NCBI GenBank assembly: GCA_965112735.1
Contig: OZ218950.1
Location: forward strand, 5,332,001-5,396,000
Direction: 5' to 3'
Source: Phaeosaccion multiseriatum
Taxonomy: Eukaryota; Ochrophyta, other classes
Length of the DNA stretch: 64,000 nt
The notes under the pieces: model-generated
What the model was told of the DNA's origin: nothing
Database searches by the model: none
The model's input: the letters and a program-made list of their open reading frames with translations, nothing else
Shown: piece by piece, positions 9,986-23,300 of the stretch
Numbering within the stretch: position 1 is the first letter of the stretch
Layout: every line of letters begins with the position of its first letter
Made by a program: the position numbers and the translations under genes

Positions 9986-12409
9986 TTAGACGGCTCCGGC
10001 CTGGACCTCATTTTGTACCTCCGCTCCCGGCACGTTCTTCTGTCGCATCTCGGGGTAGGTCTGTCCACCGTGCTTGGAGTCGTCCATGCCAATCTCCTCC
10101 ATCTCCTTGGACACACGCATGCCGATGGTCACCTGGATCGTCATGAAGAGAGCGGTGCACAGAATACCCACCCAGGCGATGACAGCCTGCAAGGTGGCGG
10201 GATGAGGGTGGGTGGTGTGTGGGTGTGAGTGGCCATAGGAGGGCAAAGGCAGCGCAGTAGCAGCAGTAGGGACTCACCAGGATGAAGCAGATGTTGGCGC
10301 CGAGCAGGTTTCCCTTTCCTCCGTAGAACACTCCGGCGCACTTGTTGAGTCGCTCATCGTAGTAGGCGTTGGCGTAGTTCTCCTTGGTGGCGAAGAAGCC
10401 AGGTGCAAGCACACCCCAGATTCCGCAGAACAGATGGACTGTTTTTAGGGGCAAAGGGGGGGCACGGGGTGTCAGAAGCGGCAATGCGTGTAAAAGCTTG
10501 TAACACGCATAGGAATTGCGTACCTGGGACAGCATCAACGACATCGTCGATCTGCAGGCTCACGAGGAGCTTGCTGGCGAAGACGTAGATGACGCCGGCA
10601 ATGAGGCCGATGATGAAGGCTCCATATGGCTCAACGACGGAGCATCCACCAGTGATGCCCACGAGGCCAGCCAGGATGCCGTTGTTGGCCATGCCGTGGT
10701 CCCAGTAGCCCATGGTGAACTTGCCGATGATCACCGTCATGAGCGCGCCGGAGCCGGCGGCAATGGTGGTGGTGACCATGGACTTGGCGGCCACGACGGC
10801 AGCACCCTCGCTGGCAATGTACAGGGTGGAGCAGCCGTTGAAGCCGTACCATCCGAACCAGAGGATGAGGACACCGAGGGTCTGGAGGACAGCGGACTGC
10901 TGGGGAAGGGCGTTGGAGGAGCCGTCGGGGTTGAAGCGTCCGAGACGGGGGCCCACCACGATGGCGGCGCAAAGGGCGGCAATTCCACCTTTTGGGCAAG
11001 GGAAGGGGAGAGGGGGGTCAGATCAAGCCGTGCGGGGGGGCAAGCATTCATTTTCTCTTCGACGAAGGCAGGCACCGAGCCGAACCCAACGCAACGCACC
11101 AGTCATATGGACGACTCCGGAGCCTGCAAAGTCAGTCACTCCGCAGCCGAAGAGGAGGGCGTTGTTGGTGGAGGCGTCAGTACTGCGCCAGGCCGAGGCC
11201 CAGCCCTGTGTGTGCCAGCACCAGTGCACCACCACGGGGTAGATGAAGCCGGTCAGGACGATGGAGTAAATAACGTAGGCACCGAAAGCAACGCGCTCGG
11301 CGACGGCTCCAGACACGATGGTTGCGGCGGTGGCAGCGAAGGCCCACTGGAAGAGCCTGCAAGAGGGGGAACGAAAAAAATTGTCAGCGAAGTGCCAAAC
11401 CGCGTCAACATTGCCTGATTCCAACTCACCAGAAGGCGTACTGGTAGCTGCTGAAGCGGTTGGTCAGTCCCTCGGTGTTGCTCGTCTGGCCGGGGGGCTC
11501 AAAGAGGTCGCCGCTGAGCGCGAAGTCCGACCCGCCAATGAACTCTCCCTTGCTCTCCCCGAAGGCGAGTCCGAAGCCGATGAGCCACCAGACGAGCGAT
11601 CTGTCGAAGAACATGCCGAGAAGCACGGAGAGTTAGGATGGATGTGCCGTGGGAGGCGGTTCGGCTTGCCCATTTCAAAACTCACCCCATGGAGGCATCT
11701 CCGATATTCTTGATCAGAATGTTCTTGGTGTTCCTGATGGAGACGCAGCCGACCTCAAGCATGGCGAATCTGGATGGAGTGTGTATGAGTGAGTGAGTTG
11801 GGGTGTGTGTGTGGAGAGAGAGGGGTTGCTGTTTGTGAGTTTGGACGCAAAAGGGAAAGTCTTTCGCGTTCAGTTGGAAGGAGGGTATTGACTTGTAGAG
11901 GGCGGCGCTTTTCTTTCTCCCTCAGAAACTGAACTCACCCTGTTTGCATGAAGAACACCTTTTAACCAGACGGGGGCAGGGATAGAAAGAGGAGTACAGG
12001 GCAGCAGCAGCAACAACAGAGCATTAAGGAATGAGTAAGAATAACAGTGAACCGGCTGCCACAGTTCTGGCTCTGATCCTTCGTGTACAACGCGGGGATC
12101 GCTTACCAGGATGGCGCCTGTGTGGGTCCAACGCAGTAGATATGAGGCAAAAAGACGACCAGCGGGGGCAAGGACATTAAGGGCAGGGGAAGGGGCATTA
12201 CAAGCAGGGCCAGGGCCATTGAGAAAGCCATTTGCAGATGAGGGATCAGAGGAGCGCATGAGCGGTCCCACACGGCCAAAGCTGGAACCTCAAAGGAAAT
12301 CTCGCCTTTCGCTGCACCCCCCCTTCAAAGTTCGGATACAAAAGCACCATGAGTACGCACCGAAGAGCAGCCACCATGTGTCCAGAGAGTTTACGAGGAC
12401 ATCTGACAT
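9986..12409 (-). CDS. AMT1: AMT1-type ammonium transporter with tandem microexons
   Basis: Plasma-membrane ammonium transporter, about 472 residues with 11 expected membrane helices. Exons from the 5' end: 12409-12361, 12117-12107, 11958-11939, 11769-11686, 11600-11430, 11356-11100, 10988-10524, 10438-10278, 10186-9986; phases agree throughout. The start ATG gives [17 protein letters not shown]. The 11-nt second and 20-nt third exons supply GAIL and VFFMQTG, completing the first conserved helix before FAMLEVG. The family signature [13 protein letters not shown] carries one pore histidine, and VHLFCGIWG carries the second. The C-terminal tail keeps the regulatory-type [12 protein letters not shown], like the trans-activation tail of plant AMT1. 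A naive gene model would lose the N-terminal helix by missing the microexons. Confidence 0.93.
11939..11958 (-). other. 20-nt microexon of the ammonium transporter
   Basis: Reverse-strand context is ttaaaag / 20 nt / gtgagttc. It encodes VFFMQTG together with the first base of the next exon, matching a conserved AMT helix. Confidence 0.88.
12107..12117 (-). other. 11-nt microexon of the ammonium transporter
   Basis: Reverse-strand context is cacag / GCGCCATCCTG / gtaagc. With one base from exon 1 it encodes Gly-Ala-Ile-Leu, placed exactly where AMT1 proteins have a small-hydrophobic stretch before VF(F/A)MQ. It is the only candidate I found that restores phase between exon 1 and the 20-nt exon. 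Confidence 0.85.
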
Positions 12410-12910
12410 TTTGAACGATGTCTGTTTGAGTGGTTGGATTTGGGGGCAGTTTGGCAACACAATTGAGCTACGAAGCGCCTCTTTTCGCACAAGCAGCGAG
12501 GTCATACACAGAGACACCCAGCAATGACACAGGGTGGCGGCATCGCCCCCGTCAAGCCCAGGAACGGGCTTGCGAAAGAAAAGAAAGGTGACAAACGAAC
12601 AATTCTGAAAATAGCATAAGAAAGCATCGTTGCAGCTTGAGTAGAGGCAAGGACCAGCTTCACGCAGCTGACAGTCCCCCCCTCCCTCTCTTATCTCTCC
12701 CCGCCCCTCCTCCCTCCAGATCAGGCCACACACCCTGTAAGCTTACCTTTACAACCCTTTTTAACAGCAATCCACCAGGCCAAAGGAAAGTGAGGTTGGG
12801 AATTGCACACCCACCCCTGGAAATAATGTAATCCCCAAGGGTGGGAAAAATTTTATTCAAAAAAAACAAAAAAATATCCGAACCCCTCGTGATCTCCACA
12901 GCCATCGCTC
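12410..12910. other. Upstream region of the ammonium transporter, no gene seen
   Basis: This holds the presumed promoter and 5' UTR of the transporter. The only notable sequence is an A/T-rich patch at 12843-12875. I see no convincing coding signal. Confidence 0.4.
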
Positions 12911-12914
12911 CGAA

Positions 12915-14335
12915 CAGCCAGATGGTGGATGTTCGACCTCGACATCGAGGAGCTGCCACGTGCGCCGCATCATCAGCACTGCCCAAGGCCGCTGACCCGC
13001 CCACCAGGAGCAGGAGCGATCAGGCTCTCCTCAAGCCAGCGACGCAGCCACGTGCGCCAACCTCCACGCAGCCAACCGAGCCACCTTCGACATCATCTCG
13101 CAAGCAGGCAGCTACCGCTCCACGCGATCTAGAACCGGAAGCCCTCGACGCGGTCATCACTGCGGCCCGCACTGTCGCACGACAAAACCTCGCCGACCAC
13201 GCCAAGTCGAGCGCTGCGAGGAGCCCACCATCTCACCGACCAGTCACCGCGCCGCCATGCATCCGGCAAGCACTCGTCATCAAGCAACTCCAGCTGGCAG
13301 TTGGCTGGGTCCAGGCCCCTCTGGCCTCCGCTACGCGCACCTGAAAGACATGCTTCAGGACCCAGCCCACGGCACCCACCTTCTGCTCCTCCTCGCCAGC
13401 CAGCTCACCTCGTCCGCCGGGCCCTCGGCAGCCTGCCTTCATTCCCGGGGCCGCCTCGACTCCCTCGGCGAGGAAGCACGCCCCATACCCATCAAGGAGA
13501 CGACCACCCGCCTACGACTGCACTCCACTCACGTCGGCCTCAACAAGCCCACCTACAAGGAGGAGGCACTTCTAAGCTCCACAAAGGACGCCTTCGACGG
13601 CACCGGCCTTGTCGTACCCCTCGGATTCGAGTACAACGCCGCAACCCTCCGGAGGGGTCGCGACCTCATCCACCTCTCCATCGACGGCAATCAGCCCCTT
13701 CTCACGGACCGCGGCAGTGGCTGGCGGACAGGGCGACCCTGAGCGAGGCCAGCAAGAACTTCTGCTGCGGCATTCACCCTCTGCAGAAGAAGTGGACCGA
13801 CATCGCCCGACAGGCCGGCCCCATCGCGCCGTTTTTTGCCTACCAGGACGACTTCATCCACGTATGGCGCGGCGACCTCACCGACTTCGAACCCACCCTC
13901 ACCAGCACCGGCAGACCTTCCTCCCACAATCACACGGGGGGTGGGGCGTCCTCTCCCTCGAGCACACCGCCCTGCCGGCCTACCTGGGCGCAGCGGCAGA
14001 CACCCTCCCCTCGGTCCTCACACTCGGGGTACTGTGAACCGAGGCCCAACTCACTGAGAAGGGCCCCCAACTCTGCCAGGGCCCCACGTTCCAGCACACA
14101 TTCAGCACGATTCGATCGTCCGTCGAGGACGGGAGCCTCACCCCTGCCCTTCCCCTGGGACAACCTCTCACTCACCTCGGAAGCGGACCGACAGCGACAC
14201 TTTCGACAACAGACTCGCGCACCCTCCAGAAGATCCTCGCCCCACAACGACGCGCCGCCTCGAGATTCGCTGGGGACGCTCCCCGACGACGCGACAGCGG
14301 CCGACACCGGCATGGAGTCCAGAGACATACACACA
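12915..14335 (+). pseudogene. Decayed reverse transcriptase of a retroelement
   Basis: Pieces of a reverse-transcriptase domain appear in the correct order but in different frames. GPGPSGLRYAHLKDML (about 13308-13357) matches the PGPSGLR-EHL entry motif of LINE-like RTs. QGDP lies at 13729-13740. CCGIHPLQKKW and then the active-site-like AYQDDF lie at about 13765-13855. GGWGVLSLEHTALPAYLG (about 13939-13990) resembles the GG-GLRS--TAPAAYLG block found downstream of such RTs. At least three frames are needed, so it cannot encode a full enzyme. Limits are approximate. No terminal repeats or poly(A) tail are evident. Confidence 0.75.
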
Positions 14336-14339
14336 CGTA

Positions 14340-15645
14340 ATTCTTGGGTTGATTCCTATAAGTCAATGAAGTTTGCCTGCTAGTCCGGGTGTTATTGATA
14401 TCGCAGGTGCTAGAACCCATATCCCAGGGGTCGACCAAAGGGTCGAAAGAGGCCGGATGCCGGATACCGTGTGGAGTCGAGTTCGGGACCCACCGGCCAG
14501 TAGGGCTTGCGGTGGTATCGTCTGACCTGAACCTGCAACCGACGTCATCTTGGTCGCATGCTACCGGCAGGTGAGGCAGGGGGCACGTAGCACGTACTCC
14601 CCCCCCCGGGCCCTCACTACTGCGCTGTGCGCTACACGTCAACCAGCGCGCTCTTCCTCTTGCTGAGCTCTCACCTCCCTGCCACACACTGCTGGGACAT
14701 TGCTTCTCTAACTCTTCCTCTAGGAGGCCTTCCACGCTCCCAGCACGCAGGGAAGGGTAGCAAACTGTCGAGCTCACAAACCCCCGAAATAGACCTCATC
14801 GACCCTCTCTGCTCCAGACATTCTCATCTCTCGCAATTCCAATCCGAGAATCTACCGATTCATCGTGCATCTACTGCAGTCGGTTCCTTTCCAACGCAGC
14901 AGCACGGAATCGTTCTGCTCGAGCGGTTTGCGAATCGGCCACCATCCCCCCCCCCCCCCCCAATAAGCTTGTCATCTCGTCAGCCACCAGAAGCCCTTTC
15001 TGAGACACGCTTCGCAGCTTCCGCTTTCAGCTTGATCGCTACGTGACGTGAAATAGCCTTCCGGTCACAGATCGAAGTCGACGCACACATGGAGGGGGCC
15101 TATACTCTTCCAGGGGTTACTCTTGCTGGGCGCCTACTCTTCCACCTCGACACGTGCGAAAGTCGTTCTCAAATCGATATCGATATCAGCTTCCAGCTTC
15201 CAGCCCTAAGGAGAAGCGACGCGGAAAGTGTCCAGCAGAAGCTACAAGCCAACACATTCCGAACGCATGCGCCTGCTGCGGTGGCCCCTGTGAGAAGGCA
15301 ACATTTCCCCTCACGGATGCATACAACTGTAGAAAGCTTCTCTTTCTGCTTCGAGTAGACTCCTTCAAGAGAACAGTCTCTGATTTGCCATCTTCAAGCC
15401 ACAAGGCCCCTCGCATCTCACAGCGTCTCGGAAGGAAGGCGGTACAGGCGGTCACAAATCAAATCCATTTCATGTCGCCGCTGCCCACAACCGATGTTCA
15501 ACCACAACATACTCCTCCGGCTCTGCGGCTTTTCATTGTCAGCCCACGCGGCCCAATTGGAAGCCCACGCGGAGGCAAGACAGCCCCCCCCAAAGGGTGG
15601 GAAAGCGCCCTCCACCGACAATGAGTGCCTTGCCGTTGAGTGCAA
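14340..15645. other. Non-coding stretch, no supported gene
   Basis: It contains a C homopolymer (14946-14961) and a short cysteine-rich open stretch at about 15210-15355 on the + strand (ACACCGGPCEKATF), which I do not recognise and do not call as a gene. It may include 3' parts of the neighbouring retroelement. Confidence 0.35.
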
Positions 15646-15648
15646 TTG

Positions 15649-16050
15649 TCAGGGGCGATCGATTGCCTGTCCTCCCTGTGTGGCTTTGCGTTCCCAAGTA
15701 CTCTCCCATTCGGCGCCTATGACGGTCATGGAGAGCGAGACAGCTGGTCAGAGAGGTTAATGAAAGATACGGTTGGCCTTTCCAGCTGCCTTCAAGCGAA
15801 GCTACTCACAAGCGTTGAGCGGGACGAGGAATACAGACACGAAGACGGCCGCCAGCAGGAGGAAGCAGACGAAGGCCAGGCCGATGTGTTCGGCAGAACC
15901 GATTTCTCTCAAAGCCGAGTCCACCAAAGACAAGAGAGGAGAAGCAGGGAAGAAGTAGCCCGCCAGGAAGATGAGCAGGCAGGCTCTGATGGGAATCATA
16001 TGCTTGTCAGCATCAAGGGATATCAAGGCGAAAGGGTCCCTCGTTGACAT
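15649..16050 (-). CDS. Putative small membrane protein, two exons
   Basis: Proposed exons are 16050-15810 and 15716-15649, with an intron of 93 bp (gtgagt...tcatag). Phases agree and the product is about 102 residues. It begins MSTRDPFALISLDADKH and has two hydrophobic segments: ACLLIFLAGYFFPASPLLSL, and one around LAFVCFLLLAAVFVSVFLV. The C-terminus is short and polar (ESTWERKATQGG). It lies head to head with the C2-DENN-WD40 gene, with only about 54 bp between proposed starts. I do not recognise the family. It could be one exon of a longer gene, or spurious. Confidence 0.4.
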
Positions 16051-16104
16051 ACGGACCAATTGGTACTTCACACCATCCCACAAACATGCAATAACAAGCG
16101 AAAC

Positions 16105-19100
16105 ATGGTCCTCCACGGTCAGCGCCGAGGACGCGGGGCAGACAGGGCGGATGGTCCGGCAGAGGGGACGCTCACCCTGAATGGTAGGTTTCTGGTTTGT
16201 TCTCCAACACCAAATTATCCCCTTCCAACCCTCCCACCTCTCCCCCTCTTCCCTCGTCTCCTCCTTTCTGCTCCTTTCGGTTCTCAGTTCTGGAAGGCGC
16301 TGACTTGCTGGCCGGAATTCCCGTATCAGCAGCCCCCAAGGCGAAAGTAGGACTGAGTCGTCTCTTCGCCGCAAACTCGGCCAGTGCCAAGGGCGGCCTT
16401 GTGCAATGCGGCGCTCTCCACGTGAGCGCCAAATTACTCGTCGCTGGAGAGGGCGACAGCGGGCGAGCCAGTGCGAATACTGGGACGAAGATCGTCGAGG
16501 TGAGGAGCTCCTCATTCGCGCTTTGCGTGGCCCCACAAAGGTACAAGTCCCTTAAATCTCTGTTTCTCGCCGCCCCCCCCCCTCCCACTTCTTGCTCAGG
16601 CGACTGATCCAAGACAGAGCGCTGTATGGAACGAGGAATTCTTATTTGACGGGGTGGCCACTTTCATGAACATGAGGATTGAGGTGTTTGACAAGTTTAA
16701 TGTTGTTGGAGAGGAGACGTGCTCTGCTGGTTGGGTCTTGGTGCCCGTGAGTAGGCTTCCCAAAGACGAGCCTGTGGAGCAGTGGTATCAGCTCAAGCCG
16801 CCAATCGGGAGCGACCAGACGCTAATCAAAACTGCAGTGCGTCTGCGGCTTTGCTTCAGGGCGGCCAATAAGGTGGCCTCTAAGGGGCGGCGGCTGACTG
16901 CGAGCTTGTCTCCCAACCCCCCTGCAGACCGGTCCATGAGTGCAGGAAGAAGAGACAGCAGCGGCCGACTCGTGCTCTCGAGCCCTCCCCGCCAGGAGCG
17001 TGGGCTCGACAAGACGGATGATCACTTGGCAGGCATGACCAAGGGGGGAGGGGGGGGGGGAGCGCAGGACGATGGCGATGGTAATAGGGATGAGGACAGA
17101 GAGGACGACAAAGGTGATGTACCCAGCCCATTACGCCAGCTGAGCTACGGATTCCGCAATGTCGAGGGGGCCTTTGAAGGAGCGTTGGACGATGGAGTGG
17201 ACTTGCAAGCGGGAGCAGGTGAGTGAGCGAGTCCTTGGCGCGATGCTTCTCTTCTCTTCTCACCATGCCCTTGGCTGACTCGACAGAGGCCCTTCCGAAT
17301 CAATCGAAAACAGGCATGCACACGAAGGACATGGCAGGGTGGAATGGGATGTACAGTAGAGAGCTTATCGGGGACATGGAAGCTCTTGTCAAGGAGGCGC
17401 TGCCGCAAGGTATGTAAGGGCCTGCGAAAGAAGCAAGATAGTGCTGCTCTATCCACATTTGCGTGTTGCTTAACGCATGTCATGCGTGTCGTCGTGTGCG
17501 TAAAGGTCTGGTGGATTATTTCCTCGTCATTGGGCCTGCCCTTAATGAGCAGGGGGGCTTCCAGCTGGCCAATTGCTACGAAGGGTACGGCTTGAACTCC
17601 AACATGATGTCCGACCCCGCCCTGGAAGAGGAGGTCATGGCCGCCTGGCGGGCAGAGGGACCGGGGGGGCCGGGCCTCCCACCAGTCACGCAGCTCGAGG
17701 TGGAGTGCGGCATTTTGGAGAGCTTCCCAAAGGAGGAGCGGGTACGTCACACACACACGCACACACACATGGACATTGGACTCTCGTTCGCATATCTGTT
17801 GTTAGTCCTGACAGGGCTGTGGCCTGTGGAAAGCGCTGCGCCTTCTTATTGCTCCTCCATACAATTTGTCCACTGCAGAATGCCGAGCAGCCCATCCCTG
17901 ATATGGTAGAGTGGTTCTGCTTCCCGGGGGGATGCTTCCTCGTGTCGAGCCCGGTTTGTCCACGTCCTAGCGTGAGCTCATATGTGCGCATCAACGCTGG
18001 AGTCCGAAGCTATGGCGTTACGCTGACCTTCTTCACCAAGGCGTTTCTCGTCCAAAGCAAAGGGGGCGAGTCATCGGGGGTGGGCAGTAGAAGTAGCAGC
18101 ATCAGCAGCAACAGTGGTAGCGAACCAGACGCTACGCCTGGAGATGATGAGCAGCAGGAGAAGGATACCCACTTCCTATGGGTGCCCACGTGCCTGTGCG
18201 TCCTCACTCACATCCCCGTCATCGAGGAGCTTGTGGAGTGGCTCGAGGTGCGTGCTCTTGTGTGCCTGTGTCTGTGCCTCTCTTTCTCTCTCGAGAGGTT
18301 GGTGGTGGGTGCGGGCTCCCCCACGACTCTCTCTCTCTCTCACCCGAAATACACCCCAATGGCCCAACGCGACCCATGATGTCCGTCCCCCATCACCATC
18401 AGGGCTTTTTTTTGTTCTTGACAAAGGAGGGTGCGAATGCCGGAGCTGGTGGCGCCAGTGACAGGAGTAGCAAGGAGCTCGCGAGTCGACAAGCTAGTCT
18501 GGACGCTGCTGTATTTCAACTCACGATGGAGGTTCCGCTGCCAGGTATGATACACGACACGACCCTATCCATCCATCCATCCATCCACCCATCCATCGTA
18601 GAGTTTGGGAGTTGGAAATAGCTCTCCCACCGCCCTGACGAGCCCGCCCCTCCGTCCCGCCACCCCCCACGCTGCCCACGTGGCACCTCTCAGTCCCCGG
18701 AGTGTGCAGCATGACCATACAATGCTTCGAGCATTATCCTCCGGCCCAAAGGCGCTTGGCATTCCGTCTCCCCGGAGTGTCGTCACTCCCTGGCCTGAGT
18801 TTCAGCCTGTACACTCTCCTTCGCTCCCTGCGACCTCGAGGGGTGGTGGACCTCTTGTCGGCAGCTATGCAGGAATCGCCCATCATCCTACACTCCAGCA
18901 ACATGGCCATGCTCGCCCCGGTAGCCGAGGGTTTGTTTGGCTTGCTGTACCCTCTGCAGTGGCCGTTTCTATACGTGCCCATTCTGCCGCGATTCTTTCT
19001 CAACAATGTCGTGGAGTCGCCGCAGCCCTTTATCATTGGCGTACATACTCACTGGCTGGTAAGTCAACGGAAGTGAAGAGGTTGGTGGGGTCTCTTTGCT

Positions 19101-20285
19101 GCTCTCCCCCCCACCACATAAACACACGCACGCCTCGCCTCCTCTTACCACACCTCTTGCATTTTTTGTCTCCCCTGCGCGTGCGTGTGTGTGTGCGCGT
19201 GTGCTGTCGGCATAGGCGGACGTTCCTCAAAGCACCATGGACAGGCTGGTGCTCGTGGACCTCGACTCCGGCTTCATCTCTGGCCTCGAATTCTGTCCAC
19301 TGCCACGAGACATCAGTCGAAGATTGGTCAAGGTAGGTGCAGCAGCATGACAAGCAGCACTCAGTTTTCGCCTCAAGACTCTCACGGCACTGAAATCTCT
19401 CTCTGTGGTGTGCCAGGTGATGCAAGAAATGATGTGTGGCGCCGCTCGCTTCTCGAGCCCCCTGCCCATGAGCGCTCTCGCCAGGACTGCAAAGGCGAAG
19501 GGCCCCGCCTCTCTGTCCATGAACTCCTTCTCCTCCGCTGTGGGGGGAGGAGGGGGGAGCAACGCCCCGGGCAGTACGTCGCCTCAAGTGCTGTCAGCCA
19601 CTCTGGCTGCCACTGTAGGCGAAGACGCATTTAACTCGCGCAGCAGTGGAGCGCTCACGCTGGAGGGAGGAGGAGGAGGAGGGGGGGGGCAGCAGCAGAA
19701 GAAGGGGGGAGGCGAAGCTCGGAGAGGACTGTCAGCGACGCAGCTGAAGAAGCGAGAGCGGAGACGGCAGGAGCACGACCTGAGGATGGTGTTTGTGGAG
19801 GCAATGGCGGAAATGTTCCTCGGGTACACGGAATGTCTTTTCTTTGTGGACGCCAAGAGGCCCATCTTCAACTCGCAGCGCTTCCTTCAAGACTTCTGCA
19901 AGGAGACGTACGTGCCCTTCCTAAGCCACGTCATTGACACCATGGCGTTCCAGGTGAGAGCTGTAGCGATTGTGTGGTGGAGACCCGGACCTCTTTGTCT
20001 ACATAGTCAAGTTGTTGACCTGTCCCTCCCTCCAACGCCCTGCAATCAATCACCATGACCGTCCCCCCCCCCCTCCAACAGTTTCTCATGGAGAATCAAG
20101 ACGCCCCGTCACTGGCGACTTTCCATCGCATTCTTGAGAGAACGCGACGAGAAGCGTACAAGAGGAACGACGCGAGTAGTGGCGTCAGCCGACGGCGATC
20201 TGTTGCACTTTCGCTGTCCACAACAACTAACGGGTACGTACAAAGAAGCGGGGCCGGAACCCTCTTTCTCAAGCACCTTGAGTCC

Positions 20286-20333
<48 letters not shown>

Positions 20334-23300
20334 GCGCCTCGCTTTCTGCGTCTGTATATCCCGTGCAATGCAATGCCATTGGACAAGGCGGGGGGGAGAG
20401 GGGAAAGGGGGGAGGAAACAAATTGCGCATGGCGCCCTTTAGTTTTGACAACGGCACTGATGGATTTTCCGACACAAAATCTCTCCCCTAGCAGGTCAGA
20501 CAATCAGGAGGGGGAGGACAACAACGAGGATGGTTCAGGCAGCAGCGACGTCACTTTTGAGCTACCTGGGGTAGTGCCGGCGGATGACAAGACACCTTTG
20601 GCTAGAGGAAGTGCGGGAGGATTTGGACTCCGCAAGAGCACGAGCGGGGACGATGCCGCCCAAGAGAACGTGGAGGATGAAGGGACCGCCTCACCACACG
20701 CATCACATGCACCAAACCCCGGCGCGCAAGAGCCTGAGGGCGATGCTGCCGGAGGAGGGGCGGTACCAGAAGAAGCGGTGAGAGAGCATGCGAGTGGAAG
20801 CGGGGCGGGCGCGGTCAGCGCCAATGTCGGCACTTCCCCGAGGAGAGGTAGCGGAGAGGTGGGCGAGTCGCCCGACTCCTGGGCCGCGCTTACCGCCAAT
20901 AGTAAAGCAGCAGTAGCGGCAGCGGAGCGGAGAGGTGCCGTGGGCGTGCACATGTCTCGCACTAAGACAGTCTGCGACGAGCAAAGGCTGCTCGTTGCCT
21001 CGGGCGGCACCATGAGGAGACGACCCCTCGGCGCAAGCGCAGGGCTTCGACCGAGTGTCAGGTGAGAGTGAGGAGTGGAATGAACGTCAGGCCCCTTCTT
21101 TAGTGTGTTCATTATAGTACTAGTACTAGTTCTGGAGTAGACTGAAAAGATGTCCCTGACTGTTCCCTTCCCATCCCTTCTTCTGCCTCTCTTCTCTTTG
21201 CAGTGAATTGCCCGTTGGCTCGTCGGTGTCTCCCCGCGGCTCATCAGGGGCCGGGGCAGCAGTTGTTGCCTCTCCTTTGAACCTCACAAACAGCAGAAGC
21301 AGCGGAAGTGAAGCGAGCAGGATGATTTCCCCGAGAATGGCCGGGCGCCCTGTCTCCCCAACTTTCCCACAGGGCTCGAAGAGGACGGACCGCAAGGAGT
21401 ACCTCGAAGCTCTCCATCGCTGTGTGTTCGTGCCCCTGGAAACAGTCGGCTGGGCATATGAGCCTTTGCTTAGTGGAGAAGACTGGGACATGCCTGCCCC
21501 CCGGAGATGGACCTTGGCCGACGTTGGCGCAGCAGTGGGGCAGGATCTGGGGCTGGAGCTGACCAAGCAGACCAAGCAGATTGCTCAGCGGAAGGGCAAA
21601 GGGGCGGCGCAGGAAGCGGGGCTGTCGATTCGATCATTCATTGACGTGAGCATGGTCACGCAAGCCGGGCAGTATGGGGACGAGAGTGACATTCACGACG
21701 AGGACCTGACGCGCCTTGCCAAGTGCATTGAGGCCGTTTTCTCGGGAGATAGGGCGCCGGAGCAGCAGATTGTGGCGGTGGAGAGGTCGCTGCGAGAGAA
21801 TGAGGTACGTGGCGGGGCGGAGCAGGGCAGAGCAGGCCAGGAAGGGGCAGGGAGGGGCGAGACGGGCGGTGTGCAACAGCAAGAAGACATTCGTGCTTGT
21901 CATGGCAAGTGATTTGATCACACAATAATTGCACCACCCTTGGATACCTACCTACCAACCTACCTACCTACCTACCTACCTACGTACCTTATTCACTACG
22001 CACCCACCTACCCACCTACATATCTGCCTGCCATCCTTCCTACCTTCCTACTTACCCACCTACCCACCTACCTACCTTTCTACCCATCTACTATCTTGTC
22101 TATGTTCCATCACCCCAGGCTGTGCAGCGCCGCTTCCTCAAGATGCTTCGCCAAGCCGGCAAGGGTGGGATGGGGCGCTCCACGGGCCCCATCCGACTGC
22201 CTGGGCCGGCCTTTGACACCGTGGCCAGCTTCAGCTACACGCTCCTTTGCGTGTGCGTGGAGAAGAGCGACTTCGACACTGCACACAGCTTGCTGCAGGT
22301 GCTGCAGAGGGGGGAAGGGGGGGACGGGGAAGGAGGGAGGTGGAGGGGGGAGGAGGGAAAGTGGCGGAGGGTGGGGACTCTCTACTGTGTTTGAGTATGT
22401 ATCACTCGGGGTACATGCGTGCACCGTTCCTTCTACTCTTCGGATGCGGTCACATCCTTGCGTATGCGGTGCCTCCATTTACCCTCTGACCCTTGGACCC
22501 CTTTGACTCTATGAGCAGTTGACCGGAGCCTTCTGCCAATTGCATGAAGTGGACGATGACGGGGAGGACGGAGAGGCGGACGAAGGTGGGGGCTACTTCT
22601 GTGAATACCTCAGCGGGAGGATACGGAGGCACTCTATCTTTGTGGACATGAGCTTCTGGAGACACCTACTCAAGCACAACGTCGAATCGGACGCCAAAAG
22701 GGTTCAGGTCAGTCAGTCAAGTCAGTCACGCCAAGAGGGGCGGCGACCAAAATCGCGAGCTACGCTATACTTGACGCCCCCCCCCCGGGAACTTACAGCA
22801 TGTGTAGATTGAAGCAGAGGAGGGCGTGTATGGGAAGATAATGTGATTTTGCGATTCCTATCGGCCGGGCGGTGAGTCTCCACGCACCTTCTGTTCCCTC
22901 TCGTGTGCTGATCCTCCCCCCTCCCCTCCTCTCAGCTTGCCCTGGACAAGTCTCGGAAGGGAAAGGACCTCTCCCCGTCAGAGCCCTTCCAACACGACGC
23001 AAGCGGTCAGCCTGTCGACGACGGCAGCGGGAGCCTCAGGCAGAGGGGGAAGGCGTATCGGACGGAGGAGATGAGGAGGAGAAGCATGGTGCCCACAACG
23101 CCCGGAGGTGAGGGCAAGGTGGTTAGCTCAGTTCATCCGTGCGGAGGACTATAGGGGTGGAGGGGCGTTGACTTGTTATTGGCCACGCGGGGAGGTTTTT
23201 AAAGCTTTTTCCTCTATTTTTCTTGCTTGCTCTCTGCTTTCACTTCGTTTTTCATGATTTACATGCGGCAGAGCCCATGACTGACGCGGAGGAGGGGGAG

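Noticed and set aside
10516-11418. A 300-codon open frame on the + strand opposite the ammonium transporter
   Set aside because: It is a mirror of strong GC3 codon use on the coding strand, runs through AMT introns and has no family resemblance.
14390-14590. Possible tRNA-derived SINE (a gagttcgggaccc box B-like sequence)
   Set aside because: No matching box A, no cloverleaf and no repeat flanks could be found.
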